Of a stretch of 64,000 nt of DNA, positions 32,133-43,000 are shown piece after piece. The stretch lies in assembly GCF_964019385.1 (NCBI RefSeq), contig NC_088644.1, forward strand, positions 18,454,636-18,518,635, in the 5' to 3' direction. The notes under the pieces are model-generated. The model made no database searches, was not told the DNA's origin, and saw only the letters and a list, made by a program, of their open reading frames with translations. How positions within the stretch are numbered: position 1 is the stretch's first letter; each line of letters starts with the position of its first letter. The stretch comes from Sycon ciliatum. Taxonomy: Eukaryota; Porifera; Calcarea; Leucosolenida; Sycettidae. Both the position numbers and the translations under genes were made by a program.

Positions 32133-35100
32133 TTGACCATTTGTGCTGACCTTTGAATTTCAATGTACCTCTCTATAACATGACCCAGCTGTAATGTCAG
32201 TGGTCGCATTGATTTGATTTTTGGTTTGCTTGTAGGGCGCTGACACCCACATTTAGTGACCCAAAAAATTTGGCACTGCTGTGAATAGTTTGGTCGCAAA
32301 GTGAAGATTTACGAGTAAAAAGCCCCAAACTGTCAGATAGGTTATTTTTCAGCTTTCAGCAGCCCTGGGCGAGTTCTGTAGAGAAATGTGGCTCTTTTTC
32401 TTGGTGTACTTGTCTATGTCCAGCTACACAAGGAGATGAGGATGGTCATTGTCATTTTCTGAGCTGCGAACGGCCAGAAAGGTGAGAACATGTCGGATTT
32501 TGACCATTTGTGCTGACCTTTGAATTTCAATGTACCTCTCTATAACATGACCCAGCTGGAATGTCAGTGGTCGCAGTGATTTGATTTTTGGTTTGCTTGT
32601 AGGGCGCTGGCAACCACATTCAGTGACCCAGAACATTTGACACTGCTGTGAAAAGTTTAGTCGCAAAGTGAAGATTCACGGGTAAAAAGCCCCAAACTGT
32701 GAGATAGGTTATTTTTCAGCTTTCAGCAGCCCTGGCCGAGTTCTTTAGAGAAATTTGGCTCTTTTTCTTAGTGTACTTGTCTATGTCCAGCTACACAAGG
32801 AGATGAGGATGTTCATTGTCATTTTCTGAGCTCCGAACGGGCAGAAAGGTGAGAACATGTCGGATTTTGACCATTTGTGCTGACCTTTGAATTTCAATGT
32901 ACCTCTCTATAACATGACCTAGCTGTAATGTCCGTGGTCGCGGTGATTTGATTTGTGGTATGCTTGTAAGGCTCTGGCAACCACATTCAGTGACCCAGAA
33001 CATTTGGAACTGCTGTGAATAGTTTAGTCGCAAAGTGAAGATTCACGGGTAAAAAGTCCCAAACTGTCAGATAGGTTATTTTTGAGCTTTCAACAGCCCT
33101 CGGCGAGGGTTTCTAGAGAAATGTGGCTCTTTTTCTTGGTGTACTTGTGTATGGCCAGGTACACAAGGAGATGAGGATGGTCATTGTCGTTTTCTGAGCT
33201 GCGAACGGGCAGAAAGGTGAGAAAATGTCGGATTTTGACCGTTTGTGCTGACCTTTCAATTTCAATGTACCTCTCTATGACATGACCCAGCTGTAATGTC
33301 AGTGGTTGCATTGATTTGATTTTTGGTTTGCTTGTAGGGCGCTGGCACCCACATTCATTGACACCGACAATTTGGTGCTGCTGTGAATAGTTTTGGCAAA
33401 GTGAAGATTCACGGGTAAAAAGCCCAAAACTGTGAGATAGGTTATTTTCAGCTTTCAGCAGCCCTGGGCGAGTTCTTTAGAGAAATGTGGCTCTTGTTCT
33501 TGGTGTACTTTTCTATATCCAGCTACACAAGGAGATGAGGATGGTCATTGTCTGTTTCTGAGCTGCAAACGGGCAGAAAGGTGAGAAAATGTCGGATTTT
33601 GACCATTTGTGCTGACCTTTGAATTTCAATGTACCTCTCTATAACCTGACCCTGCTGTAATGTCAGTTGTCGCATTGATTTGATTTTTGGTTTGCTTGTA
33701 GGGCGCTGGCACCCACATTCAGTGACCCAGAAAATTTGGCACTGCTGCGAATAGTTTAGTCGCAAAGTGAAGATTCATGGGTAAAAAGCCCCAAAGTATA
33801 GGTTATTTTTCAGCTTTCAGCAGCCCTGGGCGAGTTCTTTAGAGAAACGTGGCTCTTTTTCTTGGTGCACTTGTCTATGTCCAGCTACACAAGGGGATGA
33901 GGATGGTCATTGTCGTTTTCTGAGCTGCGAACGGGCAGAAAGGTGAGAAAATGTCGGATTTTGACCATTTGTGCTGACCTTTGAATTTCAATGTACCTCT
34001 CTATAACATCACACAGCTGTAATGTCGGTGGTCGCATTAATTTTATTTTTGGTTTGCTTGTAGGGCGCTGGCACCCACATTCATTGACCCAGGAAATTTG
34101 GCACTGCTGTGAATAGTTTAGTCGCAAAGTGAAGATTCATGGGTAAAAAGCCCCAAACTATCAAATAGGATATTTTTCAGCTTTCAACAGCCCTGGGCGA
34201 GTTCTTTAGAGATATGTGGCTGTTTTTCTTGGTGTACTTGTCTATGTCCAGCTACACAAGGAAACGAGGATGGTCATTGTCTGTTTCTGAGCTGCGAACG
34301 GGGAGAAAGGTGAGAAAATGTCGGATTTTGACCATTTGTGCTGACCTTTGAATTTCAATGTACCTCTCTATAACATGACCCAGGTGTAATGTCAGTGGCT
34401 TCATTGATTTGATTTTTGGTTTCCTTGTAGGGCGCTAGCACCCGCATTCAGTGACACAGAAAATTTGGCACTGCTGTGAATAGTTTAGTCGCAAAGTGAA
34501 GATTCACAGGTAAAAAGCCCCAAAGTGTCAGATAGGTTATTTTTCAACTTTCAGCAGCCCTGGGTGAGTTCTTAAGAGATATGTGGCTCTTTTTCTTGTG
34601 CACTTGTCTATGTCCAGCTACACAAGGTGATGAGGATGGTCTTTGTCGTTTTCTGAGCTGCGAACGTACAGAAATGTGAGAAAATGTTGGATTTTGACCA
34701 TTTGTGCTGACCTTTCAATTTCAATGTACCTCTCCATAGCATGGCCCAGCTGTAATGTCAGTGGTCGGATTGATTTGATTTGATTTTTTTTCCTTGTAAG
34801 GCGCTGGCACCCACATTCAGTGACCCAGAAAATTTGGCACTGCTGTGAATAGTTTAGTCGCAAAGTGAAGATTCACGGGTAAAAAGCCCCGAACTGTGAG
34901 ATAGGTTATTTTTCAGCTTTCAGCAGCCCTGGGCGAGTTCTTTAGAGAAATGTGGCTCTTTTTCTTGGTGCACTTGTCTATATTCAGCTACACAAGGATA
35001 TGAGGATGGTCATTTTCTGTTTCTGAGCTGCGAACGGGCAGAAAGGTGAGAAAATGTTGGATTTTGACCATTTGTGCTGACATTTAAATTTCAATTTACC

Positions 35101-37468
35101 TTTCTATAACATGACCCAGCTGTAATGTCAGTGGTCGCATTGATTTGATTTTTGGTTTGCTTGTAGGGCGCGGGCACCCACATTCAGTGACCCAGAAAAT
35201 TTGGCACTGCTGTGAATAGTTTAGTCGCAAAATGAAGATTCACGGGTAAAAAGCCCAAATTGTCAGATAGGTTATTTTTCAACTTTCAGCAGCCCTGGGC
35301 GAGTTCTTTAGAGAAATGTGGCTCTTTTTCTTGGTGCACTTGTCTATATTCAGCTACACAAGAAGATGAGGATGGTCATTTTCTGTTTCTGAGCTGCGAA
35401 CGGGCAGAAAGGTGAGAAAATGTTGGATTTTGACCATTTGTGCTGACATTTAAATTTCAATGTACCTCTCTATAACATGACCCAGCTGTAATGTCAGTGG
35501 TCGCATTGATTTTGATTTTTGGTTTGCTTGTAGGGCGCGGGCACCCACATTCAGTGACCCAGAAAATTTGGCACTGCTGTGAATAGTTTAGTCGCAAAAT
35601 GAAGATTCACGGGTAAAAAGCCCAAATTGTCAGCATAGCCAGCAATCGCATGTCATCACGTACATTGAAAATCAACATAATTTTGCGAATCGACCTTTTT
35701 TTCAGGATCACTTTTCAACGAGGACGAAGCAAAGTCGGCCGAACGAAGCCTAGAGGAAGAAAATCACCCTCTCCACTTCACCATCACGATACTGACATAG
35801 ATACGAGATGAAACAACTAAAAAATTCACAAGAAAACTGTACGACCATCATCGCGCTGACTTTGGTCTGACTTTGGTTTGAGAATTTCTATCACGATCAA
35901 AAATGTACGAGGAGCACTCAAAAATCAGCCACAGACGTACCTTTATCGCTCTCTACTCCTTTTTCAAGGCACAAAAGTCGACTCTCCACTTTCAAACCAG
36001 GAACCAGACATACCAGTGGTCCTTTTCAGCTGCTCCACGAGCGCAGGAAATGTTCACCAAGGGGCGCAGAGCAGCATCCATTCCAGAAAAAGAGCTAAAA
36101 TACGAGTGAGACTGCATGCCTGAGTACATGAGTACATGTATGAGTACATGCAGAAAATAGTCAATTTCAGCGTTTCTGCTCCAAACAGCAACCAGCTTCG
36201 ACTAGGAACACAGATTACACCAAAGGATCAAACAACAACGATTTTCTGCAGTTTTTTTGCAGTTGGCTTCCTTGTGCTTGGCCCAGCACGCCAAAAATCA
36301 CACCTCGGAGGAGTACAAAAATTACAACTCTCAGATGTCCTTGATTGCTGGCCATGATAGGTTATTTTTCAACTTTCAGCAGCCCTGGGCGAGTTCTTTA
36401 GAGAAATGTGGCTCTTTTTCTTGGTGCACTTGTCTATATTCAGCTACACAAGAAGATGAGGATGGTCATTTTCTGTTTCTGAGCTGCGAACGGGCAGAAA
36501 GGTGAGAAAATGTTGGATTTTGACCATTTGTGCTGACATTTAAATTTCAATGTACCTCTCTATAACATGACCCAGCTGTAATGTCAGTGGTCGCATTGAT
36601 TTTGATTTTTGGTTTGCTTGTAGGGCGCGGGCACCCACATTCAGTGACCCAGAAAATTTGGCACTGTGGGGAATAGTTTAGTCGCAAAGTGAAGATTCAC
36701 GGGTAAAAAGCCCAAAGTGTCAGATAGGTTATTTTTCAGCTTTCAGCAGCCCTGGCCGAGTTATTAAGAGAGATGTGGCTCTTTTTCTTGGTGTACTTGT
36801 CTATATCCAGCTAAACAATGAGAGGAGGATGGTCATTGTCAATTTCTGACCAGCGAACGGGCAGAAAGGTGAGAAAATGTCAGATTTTGGCCATTTGTGC
36901 TGACCTTTGAATTTCAATGGACATCTCCATAACATGACCCAGCTGTAATGTCAGTGGTCGCATTGATTTGATTTTTGGGTTGCTTGTAGAACGCTGGCAC
37001 CCACATTCAGTGACCTAGAAAATTTGGCACTGCTGTGAATAGTTTAGTCGCAAAATGAAGATTCACGGGTAAAAAGCCCAAAGTGTCAGATAGGTTATTT
37101 TTCAGCTTTCAGCAGCCCTGGCCGAGTTATTAAGAGAGATGTGGCTCTTTTTCTTGGTGTACTTGTCTATATCCAGCTAAACAATGAGAGGAGGATGGTC
37201 ATTGTCAATTTCTGACCAGCGAACGGGCAGAAAGGTGAGAAAATGTCAGATTTTGGCCATTTGTGCTGACCTTTGAATTTCAATGGACATCTCCATAACA
37301 TGACCCAGCTGTAATGTCAGTGGTCGCATTGATTTGATTTTTGGTTTGCTTGTAGAACGCTGGCACCCACATTCAGTGACCTAGAAAATTTGGCACTGCT
37401 GTGAATAGTTTAGTCGCAAAATGAAGATTCACCGGTAAAAAGCCCCAAACGGTGAGATAGGTTATTAT
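32133..37468 (+). repeat. Satellite subfamily B, segment 2 (~12.5 units plus an insertion)
   Basis: Continues the unit cut at 27569. Donor-like GCAGAAAGGTGAGAA recurs at about 366-bp spacing from 32475 to 37227. The segment is interrupted by the 0.7-kb element (35635-36354). Two units near 36720-37090 and 37085-37450 are nearly the same, sharing TGGCCGAGTTATTAAGAG, and point to a recent local duplication. Confidence 0.95.
35635..36354 (-). mobile_element. 0.7-kb repeat element, copy 2 (-)
   Basis: Reverse-complement copy of 23729-24437. The satellite reads ATTGTCAG, then the element from CATAGCCAGCAATCGCATG to TTGATTGCTGGCCATG, then ATAGGTTATTTTT. The ends are inverted repeats CAT(A/G)GCCAGCAATC. 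No target duplication is evident. No recognisable gene; superfamily undetermined. Confidence 0.7.
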
Positions 37469-38178
37469 CCCTTTGCGGACTGATGCCGCACATGTGCGTC
37501 AAAACGTTATACCCTGATTTCCTTATGCCGCATATGTGCGTCAAGTAAAAGCGCATACTTGTACAGTGCATATACATCGCTGTTCAAATTGTTGTAACTC
37601 CATTGTCCTTTATTTGATCGTCGCTCATTGGAAAGGTGAGAGAATAAGCTTTCCGGCGGTATGTCGTTTGATATAGCGCGGTGCGGAATCACTGAGTATC
37701 GAAGAACGAAACACGGATAAGCTTGAAATCGTTTCGAAAATTTGTACGCAGAGCGCTTCAAAGTGCATCGGTGTGCCTCAAACGGGGACTTTCCCAGTGA
37801 CTCATCGCTGCACAGCGCATGCGAAGTAGAGATCAAATGAATCGCTTGAGCTTCATGAATCTTCAGGACTTTGAATCATCGTTCTACGTTGAGTAAAAAT
37901 TGAGAAACGATAAAATTTGTGGAGGTGGGTACAGAATCTCTCTCAGGCGCAATAGGGCAGCTCTCAACAGGCTTGAAGGCGATTCTGTTGCTCCTGCCGG
38001 GTGTCTAGTGGCGATATTCAGAGAGAGGACATTTGTAGCTTTCCAATGAGACCAAAACGAAATAATTACGAAACTGGAGAGTGAAATTAGATGATTTTCA
38101 AATGCATACTGGGACTATTGCGAACGGCAGGGCGGCCGGTGGCAGGAATCAGGGGATTTAGCACCAGGGCGCAAAAGG
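37469..38178. mobile_element. 710-bp MITE, TTAA-type
   Basis: Inserted in a satellite unit (GATAGGTTA... before, TCAGCTTTCAGC after). The flanks are TTAT (37465-37468) and TTAA (38179-38182). Inward ends CCCTTTGCGGACTGATGC and CCTTTTGCGCCCTGGTGC are similar. This fits a piggyBac-type MITE with one mutated target copy. TGCCGCACATGTGCGTCAA and a variant are directly repeated near the left end (37487 and 37528). Noncoding. Confidence 0.65.
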
Positions 38179-38182
38179 TTAA

Positions 38183-38731
38183 TCAGCTTTCAGCAGCCCT
38201 GGGCGAGTTCTTTAGAGAAATGTGACTCTTTTTCTTGGTGCACTTGTCTATATCCAGCTACACAAGGAGATGAGGATGGTCATTGTCTGTTTCTGAGCTG
38301 CGAACGGGCAGAAAGGTGAGAAAATGTCGGATTTTGACCATTTATGCTGACCTTTGAATTTTAATGTACCTCTCTATAACATGACCCAGCTGTAATGTCA
38401 GTGGTCGCATAGATTCGGTTTTTGGTTTGCTTAGAGGGCGCTGGCACCCACATTCAGTGACCCAGAAATGTTGGCACTGCTGTGAATAGTTTGGTCGCAA
38501 AGTGAAGATTCACGGGTAAAAAGCCCCAAACTGTCAGATAGGTTATTTTTCAGCTTTCAGCAGCCCTGGGCGAGTTCTTCGAAATATGTGGCTCTTTTTC
38601 TTGGTGCACTTGTCTATGTCCAGTTACACAAGGAGATGAGGATGGTCATTGTCATTTTCTGAGCTGCGAACGAGCAGAAAGGTGAGAAGATGTCGGATTT
38701 TCACCATTTGTTTTGACCTTTGAATTTCAAT
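38183..38731 (+). repeat. Satellite subfamily B, segment 3
   Basis: About 1.5 units between two MITEs, with donor-like GCAGAAAGGTGAGAA at about 38307 and 38676. Confidence 0.9.
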
Positions 38732-39184
38732 GGGCGCTTTCGATTACACGTTTACACAATTCTGGAACTGGTTTTTTAAATTCTGGAATGACCAGAATGA
38801 GCGTATTCTGGCCTTGTAAACGAACGACTGGAATTCACAACGAATTTTATTCATGTCATGTCACAAATGAAATTGATGAATCGCAAAAAGAGATCACGTA
38901 CACCCTCGCAATCGATCGCGCGCACGTGGAGCTAGCACCGCGCACACGCCGGCCAGGGAGGCTCTTCGCGCGCTTGAGTCATGACCAAACCGGTAACACA
39001 CCGACAGTGCAATTCTGGCGCCAGAATTAGAGAAATTCCGCCTTCTCTTCAGAATTGATGGATTCGACGGAATTGGATAAAATCAATTCTAACGACGGAA
39101 TTTGTCACTTTTTGTGTAATCGAACTGTGCATCAACAATAACTAATTCTAGAATTGACCGAAATGCATGTAATCGAAAGCGCCC
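38732..39184. mobile_element. 453-bp MITE with GGGCGCTTTCGATTACA ends
   Basis: Perfect 17-bp inverted ends GGGCGCTTTCGATTACA, flanked by AAT at 38729-38731 and 39185-39187, interrupting the satellite word TTTCAATGTACC. A 3-bp duplication would fit the PIF/Harbinger group, though AAT is not the classic TWA. Inside, AATTCTGGAA-like words repeat in both orientations. Noncoding. Confidence 0.75.
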
Positions 39185-39251
39185 AATGTACCTCTCTATA
39201 ACATAACCCAGCTGTAATGTCAGTGGTCGCATCGATTTGACTTTTGGTTTG
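39185..39251 (+). repeat. Satellite subfamily B, short segment before the BEL element
   Basis: Continues the same unit (CTCTCTATAACATAACCCAG) and ends in GTTTG at 39247-39251, the target duplicated by the BEL insertion. Confidence 0.9.
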
Positions 39252-39748
39252 TGTTCGTATTTTCTACTCACACGCACACGAACCCTTCGAAGACTGTATA
39301 TTCATGCACTCGAGTACTCATACACTCGAATCATCACACAAACTGTGGGGCTTGATCTGTCTTACAACGTTCTTGCAAGACGATACAACAACAGCTCCTG
39401 TTCTCTACAAATCCTTACACACACACTAAAGTACTATCAACTAAAACCAGCTAATTTATGCACAGAACATATCCTGAAAAGCAGCGAAACAAAGGAAGCC
39501 AAAGCAGCAGGCATGGAAAGATCCCGTACGCACTATGAACTCTTGCACTCTAGATATGTGCAGCGTACGATACTAGTTCAGCGGCTACTAACACTAGCAT
39601 GACAGACATGAATGAAACCGCAACCAAGTGAGCGTGACACAGATTACGAAGGTAATGAAAAGAACCAGACTGTCATCGCACAACCGCCTATTGTCGGCTC
39701 ACACACAGAAACCAGATAGTCTAGCAATATATGAAATGCGACGGAACA
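39252..39748 (-). repeat. 3' LTR of the BEL element
   Basis: 497 bp, TG...CA, matching 45086-45582 at a constant offset of 5834 with no difference seen by eye. Confidence 0.93.
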
Positions 39749-39764
39749 TAATCCCCCTCTCACA
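39749..39764 (-). other. Polypurine tract of the BEL element
   Basis: On the minus strand GTGAGAGGGGGATTA lies immediately upstream of the 3' LTR, the expected position and composition of the plus-strand primer site. Confidence 0.6.
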
Positions 39765-39895
39765 CGAAGGGTATAAGACTGAGTGTGATACCAAACAGTA
39801 ACGATAGAACATGAAAAGACAAAGAACTAAAAGGAAATATGCAGGTCCATTCTATGCTGCTACTGTCACTACGGTGGGCTAAGGCACTGAATTCC

Positions 39896-40030
39896 TCAGC
39901 CACTATCTGCACACAATGGAACAAGCTGGTGAACACTCCGGCGCTTGATCTTGTCGGCGATCTTCACGTCCACTACCCTTACATGACTATCGGCTCCTGG
40001 ATGGGTTCCTACGACTCTGCCTAGTGGCCA
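39896..40030 (-). pseudogene. Integrase C-terminal remnant of the BEL element
   Basis: A different frame from the polyprotein reads WPLGRVVGTHPGADSHVRVV and continues to RRSVHQLVPL before a TGA. This is the familiar end of BEL/Pao integrases. The zinc-binding and DDE core regions that should precede it are missing. The deletion junction lies just upstream of TGGCCACTAGG; the polyprotein stop at 40021-40023 overlaps this remnant in the other frame. Confidence 0.75.
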
Positions 40031-43000
40031 CTCAGTGTCAGTATAGGAACACCTTCAATTGTGAGCAACACCGGATTCAGCCGTTGTAGCGGGTCGGATG
40101 CCGGCAGAGTCTTTCCAAGTGCAAGTCGCTGGATTGTGCCTCCATAGGTGTCGACTTGAGCCGCTCTAATCCAGTGTAGTTCCGCATTCTGCAGTTCTTG
40201 CGGCGACAACTCCTCCGTAGCGTGTTGTTCTGTGGAGTTGCTGGCTGCACTCTTTGCAGACGTCCCGTCAGTCTGTTGCAATGGTACCACTACCGCGCTG
40301 GTGGGAACCGCTCGCCCCCTCGTGATCCTTGCTCTCAGGTTGCCTAGGAATCGCAAGCACCATGCCGTGATGCGTACTAGCCGCGACCAGGACGAGTACG
40401 TAGATGGGCTTAGCCTGATCTGTTCATGTTCGACGGCGAACGTGATGGCTGGCTTCTTCTTCAGTTGTCCGGGGAGCTGAGCTGGCACAGTGAGGTTGGT
40501 TTTCGGCCATTCTGCCGGTGCCGACGGCAGAAATTGGGGTCCTCTCCACCAGGTATCGTTCCGTATGAAGTCGGCTGCGCGCTCGCCACGGGTGCTGAGG
40601 TCGGCTGGATTGACTTTGCCTGGCACATGGCGCCATTGATCGGCTGTAGTACTCTTCTGGATCTCAACAATACGAGTGGCAATGTCGCTCCGGAAGTTCT
40701 TGGCGTTGCTGCGCAGCCAGTACAGAACGTTGGTTGAGTCAGTCCAGTATACATGCTTCTCTACTGGTATGTCTAGCGCTCGAGCTACGACTTGACTCGC
40801 ACGTACTCCCAGGGCTGCACCACGAAGTTCGAGCTTCGGGATGGTGGTTGGCTTGATTGGCGCAGTCTTGGCTTTGGCGAATGCGAGCGTGACTTTCACG
40901 AAGCCATCAGGGTACTCGCAGCGCACGTATACTGCTGTAGCGACTGCATGCGATGACGCATCGGTGAAGACGTGTACTGAGAGTGCCGCGGACTCTGGAG
41001 GACGACGTGCATCCTTGAAACATCGATCTGCCTTGATCTCTGCCAGCAATGGTAATTCCGCAAACCACCGCTGCCACTTAGAGCTCTGTTCATCAGACAG
41101 TGCGGCGTCCCAATCCTTCTGCTGCGTACATAGCTCTTGGAACATCAGCCGTGCACGGATAGTGAAGGGTGACAGCTGACCTCGTGGATCATAGATGGTA
41201 GCCATCTTGGACAACACTGATCGTTTCGTGAGTTGCTGCGGTGATGTTGCTTTGTAAATGAAGGTGAACACATCATCTCTCGCATTCCAAGCTACGCCGA
41301 GTGTCTTGACTGGATTGGAGATGGTCGGGTTGTCGTTGCTACTGAGATGCAGTAGCGAATCTGTAGCACGGTCAGCCTCGGGTATAGCCTTCAGCACTTG
41401 GCGGTCGTTGCTCCGCCATTTGCGCAGGTGGAATGAACCATGTTGCAGGAGGGACTGGACTTCCCGCTGAGTGGTGATAGCGCTATCAGTTGTAGGACAG
41501 GACTTGAGCAGGTCGTCCACGTACAGAGACCGGTCGATAGCACTACGAGCCATGTCACTGTAGTTAGAGCCAAATCTGCTTCCAACCTCCTTGACGGCAC
41601 GGCAGGCTAGATATGGCGACGCCTTGAGGCCAAATACCAATCGGTTGAATTCAAACGCTTCCATGGTGGATTGTGGGGACTCTCGCCACAAGAATCTCAC
41701 ATACCGCCTATCTGCGGGTTTGAGGCCGACTTGCAGGAACATCTCAGCGATGTCGCCGACGAGTGCAACAGGTTCCTGACAGAATCCTAGCAGGACCTCC
41801 ACCAGGTCTTGCTGTAGTTTCGGCCCAGAATACATATGGTCATTCAGTGACTGGCCGTCGTGGGTGGCTGCAGCGTCAAAGACCATACGCACTTTCGTTG
41901 TCTCCTTGTCCTGCCGCACTATTGGAAAATGGGGCAGGAACCACTGGTCTGGCTCGGTGAGAACGTCGGCATCGCACCTCGTGATGTAACCCTTCTCTAG
42001 ATGTTGAGCTACAAGCTGACGGTACTGGTCGTATACTGGTGGGCGCCGAGCTAGCGAGCGCTCCAGGTTGAATAAGCGGCTCTTGGCTGTCGCGATGTTG
42101 CTTGTCAGTTGCGGCCGACCACCGTCACTCGTCCATGGGATGCCAGTGACGATCCGAGTACCATCGTGCGTAGTCATCTCACATACCAGACGGTCGGCTT
42201 CGATTTCAGCCTGGGTGAGGGTAGACTGTGTCACAGTCCCAACATCGTCCCACAACCAGAACTTCTCCACAATAGCGTCCAATCGCTGCTGTGGTGTCAT
42301 GTCATCTGCTGGCTTGACGGCTGTGGTCATCGAGCACTGTGAGGGCGTCACTACTGGTCCAAAGCACACCCAGCCCAATGGTAGGCGACGAGCGATTGGG
42401 TCACCATCATTGCCAACGACTTCTTCCAGTGTAGTATGTGCTCCCGGCACATTCAGGCCTACTAGTAGCTCCGGAGTGCGGGTGTTGGTTGGTGGTAATG
42501 GAATATCTCTCAGGTGCTCATAACAGCATTTGATCTTGTCCCAGTTGACCGGTGCTGTGTGGGTGGTAATCTGTGGCTGGGTCCACACCTCGAGGTCCGC
42601 ACTGTAGTTGCCATCCACACTTCTCATAGTGACCTCGACACACTGGTGTTGTCCTGTCACTGTCTTACCGCCCAGAACAGTTGTCTGGAGCGACTGGGGC
42701 TTGCCGACTATGCCGAGCTTACTCGCAGCGTCATCCGTCAGAAAGCTGGTAGTAGAGGCTGGGTCCAGCAATGCGGTGACGCGCTGTTGGCGACCCTCAT
42801 ACTCCAGCACTACTGGCACAGTCATGAAGGCAATCTGATCTCCCATCGATGCACTGGTTTGATGGTTGGTTGCTGCCTGGGGCTGTGTTCCGTCAGTGTT
42901 CGAGCCCTCTCGTGCTCCACTCGTTCCGTCAGTCGTCGAGCCCTCTCGTGCTCCACTCGTTCCGTCAGTCGTCGAGCCCCCTCGTGCTCCACTAGTCCTC

